The translations under genes and the position numbers were made by a program. 64,000 bases of DNA from Niebla homalea (taxonomy: Eukaryota > Ascomycota > Lecanoromycetes > Lecanorales > Ramalinaceae), in assembly GCA_019925105.1 (NCBI GenBank), contig JAHGAU010000032.1, positions 310,001-374,000 of the forward strand, read 5' to 3'. The notes beneath the pieces were generated by a model, which saw only the letters and a program-made list of their open reading frames with translations, did no database searches and was not told the origin of the DNA. Shown piece after piece: positions 33,216 through 43,367 of this stretch (the first letter of the stretch is position 1; every line of letters begins with the position of its first letter).

Positions 33216-34151
33216 TTCTACTCCCTAGGGGTCCGAATGGTTCTGAAGTCCTCTTCTATGAGGCAAGCGCCTCAAGACGAATCTTGGCAGAAAGGAGATG
33301 TTATCGAACAATATCCGGGATCAATGTAAATTTTCTTAATAATTAGTACTAATCTTCGAACATTTGCAGACTTACCAAACACAAAAAACGGAGTCCCACA
33401 ATTAAAAGCCTCTGCGCTGAAACATCCACGAACGTTCTAAGTGTCCCTTGACCTCTTTTCAGCTCGCCTTTTCCAGGATTGCTTCCCGTCCTGGACGGCG
33501 CCCGCTGACGCGGCGTCCGGGCGAGGTGGTGGCAGCTCATCTGTTCAAATGTCCGCTTCCTCGTCTACCAAGATACTGTTGGATACGCTGGGGCACGAGG
33601 ACGGGCCGTTCTCAGCCTTGAGGATTTCCCCTGGAATGACATGGAAGCTGGGAGTCATGTGGCAGGCATTCTGTGGAGACCTCTGACTACTACTGATCTT
33701 GAAAGCTGCCTGGGGTGGCGAATGACAAGCCCAGGCTGAGGGGTCAAGAATCGATGCTCAACCCAAAAGGCTGTCTTCGGTGGTAGTGTGATATGGATGT
33801 CCTCATATATAAATCTACAAGAAGGCTGGGCTTTCGCAAGGGATGTGCTTCCATTCTGGGTCATCGTATAATTCATGGTCATTACGAAGTATATATACAT
33901 TGTTCCACCTATGTTTGGAACGTTTCTCGAAAGAAATTCATGCCTAGGCCGTTGTTGTGTCGTTTAGAAAAAGAACGTATCTTATTTGGTCTCATGATCA
34001 TCACATCGTATGCATAATATGGTCATGGGTCAAAACCCTTTTCTGTCGTGTCATTCTTCGTTCCTCTTGAAGTAGATGCTGTTCCCCCGTCATTGTGACT
34101 TGAGGATTCCTACTCCGAAGTCGAACCACAGTTTGTGTGACTGCATTGAGC
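33216..34151. other. Intergenic region between convergent genes
   Basis: About 940 bases downstream of the ankyrin gene and of the 752-residue gene. Small open frames on both strands are unconvincing; one minus-strand frame (34001-34282) could be an alternative 3' exon of the 752-residue gene. Confidence 0.5.
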
Positions 34152-36410
34152 TTACAGTAATAGAAGATCCCTCTTTGATTTACCAAGGTGGTTTCGCTTG
34201 TGAGGACGACTTGGATCCAAAGCGCAACGATAACAGGTGTCGTTACTTCTGATGAAAATGCGGCCCCACGTTTTTGGTTCACCTTGACAGATGGTGCAAA
34301 GCTGGAGCCAGCGAGCTGCTGTAGTCGGAGTAGTGTAATAACAGGCTATGAATGAAGTCCAATCGTTGGGTACAACATGCTCATTCGTGTGCGCAGCAAA
34401 TACCATGTCGGTAGAATCCTCTGCTTGGGTTCCAAGGGAGCCATACAGCATCGTCAGGTTCATAGGAAAGTGTGATGGCGGCGCTTCGGGTAGTTCCTCA
34501 TCAGAAGCAAAGTCGACGGGATCTGCATGGGTTTTCAAAGTTTGATTGTCCCGCAGGTTGGAAAGCCACGCTTTGAAATTGTTGATATTATCGTGCGGGC
34601 AGGCAGGGAGAATCTCACTTGTCTCACACTTTTCTTGCATTTCGCGAAGGCCTACCCTTGCTTCACGTCGATGTCCCTTTTCGTCATTCCAGTCAAACAC
34701 CCTTAGGGCTTGAAATGCATCAGAGTGGAACCCTACCAACTGTAGCCGCATTCTAGCAGTGTGAATACCAGGCTTGGTGTGCAAACAGGAGAACGGGTGG
34801 TCAAGTCGTATGCTATAATCTTGGAGAGAGCTTGTTGGCCCATCAATGATACGAGGGCGGCGTAAGCCGTGTCGTGAAGGAACTCCATGCGCCACACGTA
34901 TAATTGTTAATGCCTCATCAGTGGGATCATTTGCTTCGATCCCTCCCAGGAAGACACTCCAACCCCAAGCGCTGACCAGAGCAGCAGGCATTGCATAATC
35001 CAATGGATATCTCTGGCCCAATAATAGGGCGCATATTGTTTGGAAGCATGCTGTCGAATAATGTTTTTCCCAAACTTCGATGAATAGCCAATGGCGAGGT
35101 ACCCCCACAATTACCTCCCTGTTCATTGCCAGCGGCATGTCTTTGCATTTCTCTAGGTCATCACAATGAATTCGAGAAAAACAAAAAATGACATGAACCA
35201 GCCATTGTGATGTCGGTGTCTCACGGAACTCATCATCCTTAAGGCGGGGCAATCTATTGATGAATTCTGTAACCGAAATGCCATTACTGTTGATAGCAAA
35301 TATGAATTGACTCGTCCTTATGATATCCTCGTCAGAGGGGCAAGTTCGGGATCTTCCTTCCACATCTTCGGGGACCGTCAAGCGTCGACACCCCCAGGCG
35401 ATGATCAAACAGCGGTCTATGATCTCGTTCGAGTACGCAAGCACGTCAGCCACTTTTGGTTGCATAGTTCCTAGCATACGTTTACCATATCCATAAGCCT
35501 CGCAGCGAGGATCTTGAAGCATAGGCGGGTCTTGATGATCATTGACGAGATTGAAGAGCGGCTCATACGGGGCAGAGGGCTCCATGAGACATGCACTCGC
35601 TTCACTGCAGCATTCAACGAAAATATTTGTCGGACCCTTGCCAAACTGCGTCTGAATATCGCCCTGGGCTACCGTTATGGTCAAACCGAGAATGTGATGA
35701 GTCCAAACGACGACTGTGATGATACCATCGCGGCATCGGAGGTGTAGCATTCTGTGTTCTGGAAATGATTGGAGAGAATTTATCCACATGATGAGGGATT
35801 GGAGTACAGGAAAATCGAGATTACGCCTTCCCAAGGGGAATGTCCATTCCGGTTCGTCGACTTTTCGGGTCGCCCTCCACAGCTTCCACTCCACAGCCTC
35901 GAATATTGGGCCCCACGAAAAAGCTGCAGTCTGCTCTCGACAAGCTTTTACCGTTCCGAGCAATGATACGTAGTCAGGAACCATGCCCAAGTCCTTGCCC
36001 GATTCTTTGACAATTCTTTCAATGGCTTCAACGAAAGCGTTGGCCAGCGACTCCTCCTCATGTGAGAAGGCTAAGGCGGACAGCTGGATCACCATCGAGA
36101 ACAAAGCAGGGTTTTTCAAGGCTTCCTGCACCGTGGGGCCAGCTCCTGATTCTAATACAATATCTAGATAGCGCGAGAATATGGATTGATCCGACTTGGC
36201 AACTCTCTCCTTGAAGTGCCATTTCATGACCTCGTCGATGCGGTGCCGCCCAATCAAAGAAGCTAGCTTGACCTCCGTTATAGCATCAGAGCCAGCTTTC
36301 TTGATGGCATCGATAACAGCCAGCGAGCCAACGGCTGAGAGTGCTTGACTCAAGGGATTGACAATGTTCGTGAGCTCAAGACCTAGCTGAAATTGTGCAG
36401 GCATCGGCAT
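34152..36410 (-). CDS. Uncharacterised 752-residue fungal protein
   Basis: Single frame from ATG 36408-36410. I do not recognise a domain. The first ~60 residues are amphipathic and could form a short helical membrane-associated segment (LSQALSAVGSLAVIDAIKKAG). A hydrophobic VVVWTHHILGLTITV block lies near 238-252. The middle contains WLVHVIFCFSRIH and PLDYAMPAALVSAWGWSVFLGG blocks. The end has Cys pairs (CTICQ...CYRCA), possibly a zinc knuckle. No signal peptide or repeats are clear. The frame ends in a basic tail and a Leu run (RDLLLL), which may be read-through of a small 3' intron. It converges on the Helo-like/ankyrin gene across 0.9 kb; functional pairing is speculative. Confidence 0.75.
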   Translation of the reverse strand: MPMPAQFQLGLELTNIVNPLSQALSAVGSLAVIDAIKKAGSDAITEVKLASLIGRHRIDEVMKWHFKERVAKSDQSIFSRYLDIVLESGAGPTVQEALKNPALFSMVIQLSALAFSHEEESLANAFVEAIERIVKESGKDLGMVPDYVSLLGTVKACREQTAAFSWGPIFEAVEWKLWRATRKVDEPEWTFPLGRRNLDFPVLQSLIMWINSLQSFPEHRMLHLRCRDGIITVVVWTHHILGLTITVAQGDIQTQFGKGPTNIFVECCSEASACLMEPSAPYEPLFNLVNDHQDPPMLQDPRCEAYGYGKRMLGTMQPKVADVLAYSNEIIDRCLIIAWGCRRLTVPEDVEGRSRTCPSDEDIIRTSQFIFAINSNGISVTEFINRLPRLKDDEFRETPTSQWLVHVIFCFSRIHCDDLEKCKDMPLAMNREVIVGVPRHWLFIEVWEKHYSTACFQTICALLLGQRYPLDYAMPAALVSAWGWSVFLGGIEANDPTDEALTIIRVAHGVPSRHGLRRPRIIDGPTSSLQDYSIRLDHPFSCLHTKPGIHTARMRLQLVGFHSDAFQALRVFDWNDEKGHRREARVGLREMQEKCETSEILPACPHDNINNFKAWLSNLRDNQTLKTHADPVDFASDEELPEAPPSHFPMNLTMLYGSLGTQAEDSTDMVFAAHTNEHVVPNDWTSFIACYYTTPTTAARWLQLCTICQGEPKTWGRIFIRSNDTCYRCALDPSRPHKRNHLGKSKRDLLLL

Positions 36411-36827
36411 GATGCGCTATCATTGACTGATTCGACCAATGAAGGGTTTGATAAAAGTTTCAAACCCTTACGACACGCTACAGCAAGCCAAGACTGAGCG
36501 ACATCGATGAATCCAGTCTGCCTTAGCTGCGCTATTACAGCAGAAATCATATAGCTGCATTAAGAATATGTTGCATGTTGCGGGCGTGAAGATAAGAGGT
36601 TCAAGAAGCCAAAATCACCAGCCTTGCCGGCGATGACTGGGGACCGAAGTTCTCGAGAAGTCTTGGCACGGTGGGGAATGCTCTAGAAATAATTGTCGAT
36701 CTGATAAGATAAGATGAAAACGCGTCTAACAGCAATGCGCGTAAAAGCGACTTGAGTTGTATGTAATTGTTGCGAGTATCCCACCCACATCAATCGCCCT
36801 AAGGCACCAACATGAATGTCGACATAA
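36411..36827. other. Divergent promoter region, orphan gene / Mus7 gene
   Basis: 417 bases between divergent starts; no open frame of note. Confidence 0.6.
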
Positions 36828-39800
36828 ATGGCAGAGTGGAAGATTCGGGGCTTCGTTCCCGACTCGGACGAAGAGGAGGATTCTCAGGGAATAGAGCGGA
36901 GGGAAACCCCGGAAACGACAAGTGTCGGACTACCTCAGAACAACGATGCAACAGCTGGCGAGGTTGCCATAGACAGGGCGACAGTAGAGGTCGGAGATTC
37001 AGCTGCCCCTGCTGTAGACTTGCCAACTCAGGCCAAGGCTGTCGAAGTCCGCATATCACAAGGCGCGAAACCAACGTCCGAATGCAGTAGCAAGACCATT
37101 GTTGAAGGAGGTTTGAGTCAGACGTATGGCTTCATTTTGCCTGAAGACGACATTGATGAGCTACAAGAGGGTCACTATAACCATGCTCATCACATGCAGC
37201 TACCTGGCCCGTCGAAAGATTCTGAAAGTATTACTTCAGGCGCAGAGATCCCAGGCGTTGCCCATCGATTGAGTGCATCTCGGGATGGGAAACCCATGAG
37301 GGATGTCAGGCGAACCTCATCGCATTCCTCACTTTCATCTGAGCTATCTTCGCTACCAGACATGATCGATGCGCCTGAGCTGAAAAGCCCGTCCGAAAGG
37401 CAACCTGTTCTTGGCTCGCCCGCTACCGAAAATAGTCATCATCCTCCAGTCCGGGTCACAGATGCAGTCATGAGGGATCTCGGAACATCTAAGAGGTCAG
37501 GACGAAGTTTACGCCACAGAAACCCCATACAGTTACATCCTTACGCAATAGAAGGTCAGCAATACAAAAAGAATATGAATGCTAGGGGGATGAAAGCTTT
37601 ACGCACTGCGTATATGGAAAGTCAAGCCAGCACTGAGCACGAGACACAAAATCAAGATTACCAAGCCAGTCAGAGCTCGCGGTCGCCTTCGCCCCGCGAT
37701 GCATTATCATTTGCCCCTCTCAATGCTGATCGGCATATTGATGATGAATTCCCAGACATGGACATCTTGTTGTGTCGACAATCGGATCAATTTGTAGCTC
37801 AAGGACACAAGCGGCGCAAAGTGAAGAAAGTCTTTCGGCTGCCGCCAGCAATTCATCCAAGGCCTGGCTCTCGCCAGGCCGAGTCGATTCGAGTTGGACC
37901 ATGGAACGACGAGAATATTTTCGATGTTCCTCCCTCTCCTCCGCTGTCCGGTAGTCAGACTCCAGTAGCTTCGAACGTGAGGTCCCAATTTCACATGCCA
38001 CCTGCACTTTCCTCCAAAGCATTACCAACCCCTGCGACCTCCTCAGAGCCACGAAGACCACCACTGCTGGACGTGCTGGAGCGTGATTCGTCTCAGTCTG
38101 ACGATATGGAAGTATCTCATCGAAATTCAAGATCTCCTTTCCAAATATCGGAGCATGAGTCTGCGGATTCAATACACCATGCCAAGCGTAGAATACGGGG
38201 AGTCCTGCCGGCATCATGGCTTAGGCTTGACCTCAAGACTCAAGCAAAGAAGCCCGACAGACACCAACAACGAACAAGCTTATCTCCAGAGAAACAGTCC
38301 ATAATCAAAGGCGTAGCCCGTCCAGTAATGAGGACTATGACCAATTCTCCAAGCCGACGGACATCCCCACCAGCGATATTCGAGCTTTCGGATGACGGTA
38401 GTGTCTCGCCTGAGGGCAATGTTCACTCACGGTCTAGCTTGGAGCATGAGGTTGTCCCGCTCCACGACGATGATGACGACAACCTCAGCTGCTGGGGCGA
38501 GGCTATGGAGAATGATGAGGTCGATCAAATGCTCCCACCCATTCAACGGGCTGCTCGCCACTCTAGAACAATCAAGAAACGTCAGATGCGTATGGCTGAC
38601 TTCGGCATTGAACGGCGATTGACAAGCTCTCGAAAGTCGAGTGCTCGTCAATTACCGAATCGTTACCCAAGGACGATTTCCTCGTCCCTTTCTGGCCTCA
38701 AAACACCTAAGCCGAGGGCTCGCCCTCCCAAGCTCAGCATTCTGGACGCTCCCTCCATGGCCGGGAGTCCTCCCTTCCATCGTACGCCTGCATTCCTCAG
38801 AATAGCCTCCCGCACGGCTCGATCTAGGGTGGACCAAGGAAGGCATAGCCCAAGTTACAAATATTTAAGGCTAGCTTCAAAGAAGGATACAGACGATGTT
38901 ACTCAATCACTGCAAGATTGGAAATCTGGTAGTATAGCTCCAAATGCGGGCTATGCTGCGTTTGCTCCAAATCTCCGTCAACCTCTGCGCCCTCGATCAG
39001 CAAATTCTTCGCTTCCAGTCGCTCCAAGAGCTCATGGAACCAAATCATCATTGCACCAGACTGTAAAAGTCCGCAGATCACAGCTTTACAGACGTGAAGC
39101 TCGCAAGATGCAGTCATCGCTAGATACTCTTATCGATCGTCACAAAAGACGGAAGTCTGTCAAGGCCTACACAAGCAGACCAACCAACCCTTCGAGCCAT
39201 AAGACTTTAAACCCAGCAGCACGCCTGACATCCTCAGTCAAAACCTTGGATAATGCGAGACCAGCAAACCTAGAAAACAGCCAAGACGAACGGAACATAA
39301 GTTCTTTAAGGGCTGCCCTCGGTGGGGGCACAAGTCGAACAATCCAGGGTAGAAATCCATCCGCTCTCCCTCAACCACTTTGGGATAAATTTCTTGAGAC
39401 ACCAATCTCTACTCATCCCATAAAATCTACTAGAGACCTCTTCACAGCAGATGAGACTGACGCAGTCATACACCAAGGAGCCAGGAGCCTTCCAGAGCCT
39501 CGAAAAAGGGGTAAGAGAAGACCTCGTCGGCTGGAAGGTGTTGAGCACTGGTTTGAAGAGGTCGATGATGCGATGGAGAATGGCAACGAGGGATTTATGC
39601 TGTCACCAAAGCATGTTGACCCCGAGTCCCTCTCGAAAACGGGCCCCGTCTTGCTCGGCCTTGGCCCTTTTGGGTCAAGCTACACATCTACTTTCGATGT
39701 AGTGCCTTTCCAGCCAGGTACGTGTTTCCATGAGAGTACATTCCTTGGCAGCGGCGACTTTGACCGGTCTCTACGCCTAATTTCCCATGACCTTGATTGT

Positions 39801-42800
39801 CCACGGGGCTCTGCAGTCTTTTCACACGAAGAACGGTGGTACCAATGGGGTGCTTGGACCGAGATCATTTCGGCGGAATTGGATGATCTTGTGCATCAAG
39901 TCGAAACATCAGCACAAGAGCTTGCGACTTACACTCCCGTCAATCGGATTGTTGTTTTCCAAAGACATCTAATTAGCTATTTCTCGGATCACTTGAGCTT
40001 TCTTGATCCGATCGATCGACTGCCATTCGTTCACAAGGGTATAGAGCTTATGAAGATCCTGATGTGCGATATGACAGGCGAGAATCTTGCGCACAATGAG
40101 GGCCAAGGCCTTTTGCATCGACAGACGACTCCCGAGATGGTCGCCAATAGAATGTACAAACTCGTCATCGTCAACCAATTATGTCAAGTAGGGAATCATC
40201 CTGTCGTACCAAAGGAAGTAAGGCACGAGCTGTCTGAATTGTTAGACGCTTGTTCAACGATCTTGAGGGATGTGATACAAGCCGACTTAAAGAACTTGCT
40301 GCTGCTAACATTGACTGGTCGGACTTCCAGTAACGCCCCCGTAATCAGGGATAATGTTACTGTGGAGGCATTTGTCGTGGCAAGATGTGTACTGGCTCGC
40401 AACGAGCACGCGTGGAAGATTTTTTTTGAGGGACTACTGCACCCGCCTCGAGATTCACCGCCTTGTCCAGAAATCCATGTTGACATCCTGGAAAACCAGT
40501 GGAAGATAAATTTTGCGCTCCAACCTTTACTGGAGTTTGACTCACAAGGCGTATTGGAAGCGGGTCGACGCTTCAAGGTGCTTACCGAAAACTGGGCATG
40601 TGTCAGATTGCTTGTGAACCCGGTGCTAGAGATTTACATTTCGAATGCAGCTGGACAAGCTCCCTGTTTCAACTCCTACTGCAGAGCCATATTCGCTCGA
40701 TGTCTATATTTAATGAAGGCATGGGGTTGGCGACGGTGTGACACCATTATTGGCGTCTTGTTCGATTTCTTTGCCCGAAACAGCCTCAATCATCTGCGGA
40801 ATGAGGAGAGCCGTGGATCACCGGCCTTTCTCGAAGATCTTGGCAAATCTCTCGACCTTCAAGCAGAGCCCGAAGACCGATGCTTTCATCTTCTTCTTAA
40901 AATCGTAGGTACAGGCATCAGGTTCTTGCGCCAAATTTCTCCAGAGAGGAAAATTCGAGACTTGGTTTGGAGGCTCATGCCCAATCACGGTCGTTCGCAT
41001 CCAAAAGATGAGACTCTGCAGCAACAAGACTTGGACGCATTACGAAATCACCATGATCTCCTCTGTACACTTTACTGGGCATCACCACCAGGATTCCGGC
41101 CTCGACTCTCAGTCCTACGGAATCTTGTGCACATTGAGAACTCACACAAGGAGGTTTGCCATATCAATATCCGGGCTTGGTCAAATCTGGTGAGATATCA
41201 ACTCTCGACTGACGAACCGTTGACCGACCTTGAGCCCTTTGTGGAATGGCATCAGGATTTGGTGCAGCAAATACTACGGCAGCACAGTCTTGCACGTACT
41301 GAAGCAGAGGAGCAAGTCAGGTCCATCCAAAATGCGCAAGGGCTTCTAGTGTCTCAACACCTACTTGAATCAATAATCGCCAAAAATCAACGTCAGGTCG
41401 AAGCTGTACTGAGCGATGCACTGACATTTTTGAATCGAGCCATGAACTCTGCAAGGATCAAGGCAGCGGCGACCCTCCTTCTGTCCCGTAGCGTGACGAC
41501 GGCGTTTGTCATCTATGATTCGACACGATCTGAGACAATCTCACCAGTTCTCGAATCCTTAAGTATCGTGCTGAGTTACATTCGAAAATGTCACGCACTA
41601 GATGGAGTCAGGACTGCTCAGGATGACAATGATGACAGTCAGGACTATGGCGACTGGCCAACTGGGGGTGAGGACAGTATTGAAAATGCCGTACAGAGTT
41701 CAGAAATTGTAGCTCTCGAAGAGGTTCAGCGACCCCTTCACCAATTGCTGTCCAACTGCTTTGGAGCAGACAAGCCACCATCCGACAATCTACTATCCCA
41801 ACTTGTCCGGGTTTGGACCGCTGTAGGACAAGAGCTCGTGAAGCACGGAAGGAGATCCTGGACAGACTATATTGGTTGCTACGGCAATGATACTTGGAGC
41901 TCTCTCCGTGGCACAGATCAAACCCGGAAATATACTGCTTGGTATCTCACCATGCTCCTTGAGACCGATTCTGCCATATTCAACCAGAACAGAGGCTTCT
42001 TCCTTCGCTTTTGGATTGGATCGCTCATGGAACGCGAGTCTCTACTAAAGTTCCAGCACGACCTTACCAGCGCCCTTTTGAACACCAATAGTGAAGATCC
42101 CCTACTTGAGAACCTACCTTTCTGGAAAGCGAGACCAGCAATGACTTACAGTATCACCGCACGAGACTTCTCCGAGCGGAGAGTCTCGCTCATCTCTTGC
42201 GTTCTATCCAACATGCGTGCCTCCATCGACGATTACCAACAGCGCTTTTCGACCGAAACAGCAAGCCTCAAGCAAGAATATAAAGATTTACTACGATCCA
42301 TGATGTCCACTATGAAACACAATTACCAAGAGCTTGGCCACGGATCCAACGTCAAAGGCGCCTATGTTGACTTCGTCCACAAGGTCGTGGAATACCTCCA
42401 GCAGTATACCTCGTCCATCTGTCCTATAGACCGTTTCTTCACGGACAATACCTCCTTTCCTCTGCCAGCAACAGATCCCACCTACGTTGTCGGGCGGCTC
42501 AAGAATTATGGTCTGCGCTTGCAAGACCCTCGCGCCGGCAAAGAGCTTGCTGTATTCCTGCAGTCTGTGTCTGAGCGTGCTGCAATTGATGGCCAACAGG
42601 CTTGCCTGGTTGATCAATTACATGCTGCCATGGCTAACACTTTCGAGAGCGGCAACCAGAGACCCACTCTAAGAGCATTCATCATTAGGACCATCATACC
42701 CGCGTATATGCAAATGGCTTTTACGACCGCCTGTGGCTGGATACTGGTTTCTCCTTTCTTGGAAGCGGCCAGCAGGGTCTTTGACGAACTGCGGCTTGAT

Positions 42801-43367
42801 CTAGATGGATGCAATATTGCGAGTGTTCAAAGCGTAGGGTCTATAATCGGGATATTTCTGGGCACTATTGAAGCTGCAGTCACGCCTATCCTGGACCAAC
42901 CTCCACTCTTACAAAGGGCACCGACTATCTCGACATTACGATCGTCCTACGCCTGCATTACCGCTCTCCTACCAACTCTAGACTATTTGCTCCGGCTTGG
43001 CGCGTCTTTTCCATCCGCAATTGGATCTGTGAACTTCTTCACGTCCCTCTCATTCTACATCACGCAAGACTTCGCTGATCCAATCGCCATGTCTGATTTC
43101 GCTGTGCAAAACCTCAATACAGACCTACCAAACGACGTGCTCCCTGCGATCCGCCGCTTCGCCACAGACGGCCTTTCCCAGACACTCGAGCGCAACTGGG
43201 CGTCCGTTGACGGGCACTACTTCGCCACAGTAGGTGCGTTGAGACGGGAGGTCACGGTCGACGTTGGGTCGCTCGAGGAGGAGATGCAAGGATTGAAAAG
43301 CGAAGTGCACGACTTCTGGACATGTTTGGAGACGATGCCTGGCTTGGGCGGGGGGTTGATTGGCTGA
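36828..43367 (+). CDS. Mus7/Mms22-family replication-repair protein
   Basis: Single-exon frame of 2179 residues from ATG 36828. It opens with MAEWKIRGFVPDSDEEE, the conserved acidic N-terminus of fungal Mus7/Mms22 proteins. The first ~850 residues are Ser/Pro-rich and disordered, with many basic patches. The folded part (~900-2179) has the family's helical repeats and a DDSQDYGDWP block (~1600), close to the Mms22 signature. Fungal Mus7 and yeast Mms22 work with Rtt107 and the Rtt101-type cullin ligase at damaged replication forks. An upstream ATG at 36812 is in another frame. The absence of introns over 6.5 kb contrasts with its intron-bearing neighbours. Confidence 0.9.
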   Translation: MAEWKIRGFVPDSDEEEDSQGIERRETPETTSVGLPQNNDATAGEVAIDRATVEVGDSAAPAVDLPTQAKAVEVRISQGAKPTSECSSKTIVEGGLSQTYGFILPEDDIDELQEGHYNHAHHMQLPGPSKDSESITSGAEIPGVAHRLSASRDGKPMRDVRRTSSHSSLSSELSSLPDMIDAPELKSPSERQPVLGSPATENSHHPPVRVTDAVMRDLGTSKRSGRSLRHRNPIQLHPYAIEGQQYKKNMNARGMKALRTAYMESQASTEHETQNQDYQASQSSRSPSPRDALSFAPLNADRHIDDEFPDMDILLCRQSDQFVAQGHKRRKVKKVFRLPPAIHPRPGSRQAESIRVGPWNDENIFDVPPSPPLSGSQTPVASNVRSQFHMPPALSSKALPTPATSSEPRRPPLLDVLERDSSQSDDMEVSHRNSRSPFQISEHESADSIHHAKRRIRGVLPASWLRLDLKTQAKKPDRHQQRTSLSPEKQSIIKGVARPVMRTMTNSPSRRTSPPAIFELSDDGSVSPEGNVHSRSSLEHEVVPLHDDDDDNLSCWGEAMENDEVDQMLPPIQRAARHSRTIKKRQMRMADFGIERRLTSSRKSSARQLPNRYPRTISSSLSGLKTPKPRARPPKLSILDAPSMAGSPPFHRTPAFLRIASRTARSRVDQGRHSPSYKYLRLASKKDTDDVTQSLQDWKSGSIAPNAGYAAFAPNLRQPLRPRSANSSLPVAPRAHGTKSSLHQTVKVRRSQLYRREARKMQSSLDTLIDRHKRRKSVKAYTSRPTNPSSHKTLNPAARLTSSVKTLDNARPANLENSQDERNISSLRAALGGGTSRTIQGRNPSALPQPLWDKFLETPISTHPIKSTRDLFTADETDAVIHQGARSLPEPRKRGKRRPRRLEGVEHWFEEVDDAMENGNEGFMLSPKHVDPESLSKTGPVLLGLGPFGSSYTSTFDVVPFQPGTCFHESTFLGSGDFDRSLRLISHDLDCPRGSAVFSHEERWYQWGAWTEIISAELDDLVHQVETSAQELATYTPVNRIVVFQRHLISYFSDHLSFLDPIDRLPFVHKGIELMKILMCDMTGENLAHNEGQGLLHRQTTPEMVANRMYKLVIVNQLCQVGNHPVVPKEVRHELSELLDACSTILRDVIQADLKNLLLLTLTGRTSSNAPVIRDNVTVEAFVVARCVLARNEHAWKIFFEGLLHPPRDSPPCPEIHVDILENQWKINFALQPLLEFDSQGVLEAGRRFKVLTENWACVRLLVNPVLEIYISNAAGQAPCFNSYCRAIFARCLYLMKAWGWRRCDTIIGVLFDFFARNSLNHLRNEESRGSPAFLEDLGKSLDLQAEPEDRCFHLLLKIVGTGIRFLRQISPERKIRDLVWRLMPNHGRSHPKDETLQQQDLDALRNHHDLLCTLYWASPPGFRPRLSVLRNLVHIENSHKEVCHINIRAWSNLVRYQLSTDEPLTDLEPFVEWHQDLVQQILRQHSLARTEAEEQVRSIQNAQGLLVSQHLLESIIAKNQRQVEAVLSDALTFLNRAMNSARIKAAATLLLSRSVTTAFVIYDSTRSETISPVLESLSIVLSYIRKCHALDGVRTAQDDNDDSQDYGDWPTGGEDSIENAVQSSEIVALEEVQRPLHQLLSNCFGADKPPSDNLLSQLVRVWTAVGQELVKHGRRSWTDYIGCYGNDTWSSLRGTDQTRKYTAWYLTMLLETDSAIFNQNRGFFLRFWIGSLMERESLLKFQHDLTSALLNTNSEDPLLENLPFWKARPAMTYSITARDFSERRVSLISCVLSNMRASIDDYQQRFSTETASLKQEYKDLLRSMMSTMKHNYQELGHGSNVKGAYVDFVHKVVEYLQQYTSSICPIDRFFTDNTSFPLPATDPTYVVGRLKNYGLRLQDPRAGKELAVFLQSVSERAAIDGQQACLVDQLHAAMANTFESGNQRPTLRAFIIRTIIPAYMQMAFTTACGWILVSPFLEAASRVFDELRLDLDGCNIASVQSVGSIIGIFLGTIEAAVTPILDQPPLLQRAPTISTLRSSYACITALLPTLDYLLRLGASFPSAIGSVNFFTSLSFYITQDFADPIAMSDFAVQNLNTDLPNDVLPAIRRFATDGLSQTLERNWASVDGHYFATVGALRREVTVDVGSLEEEMQGLKSEVHDFWTCLETMPGLGGGLIG

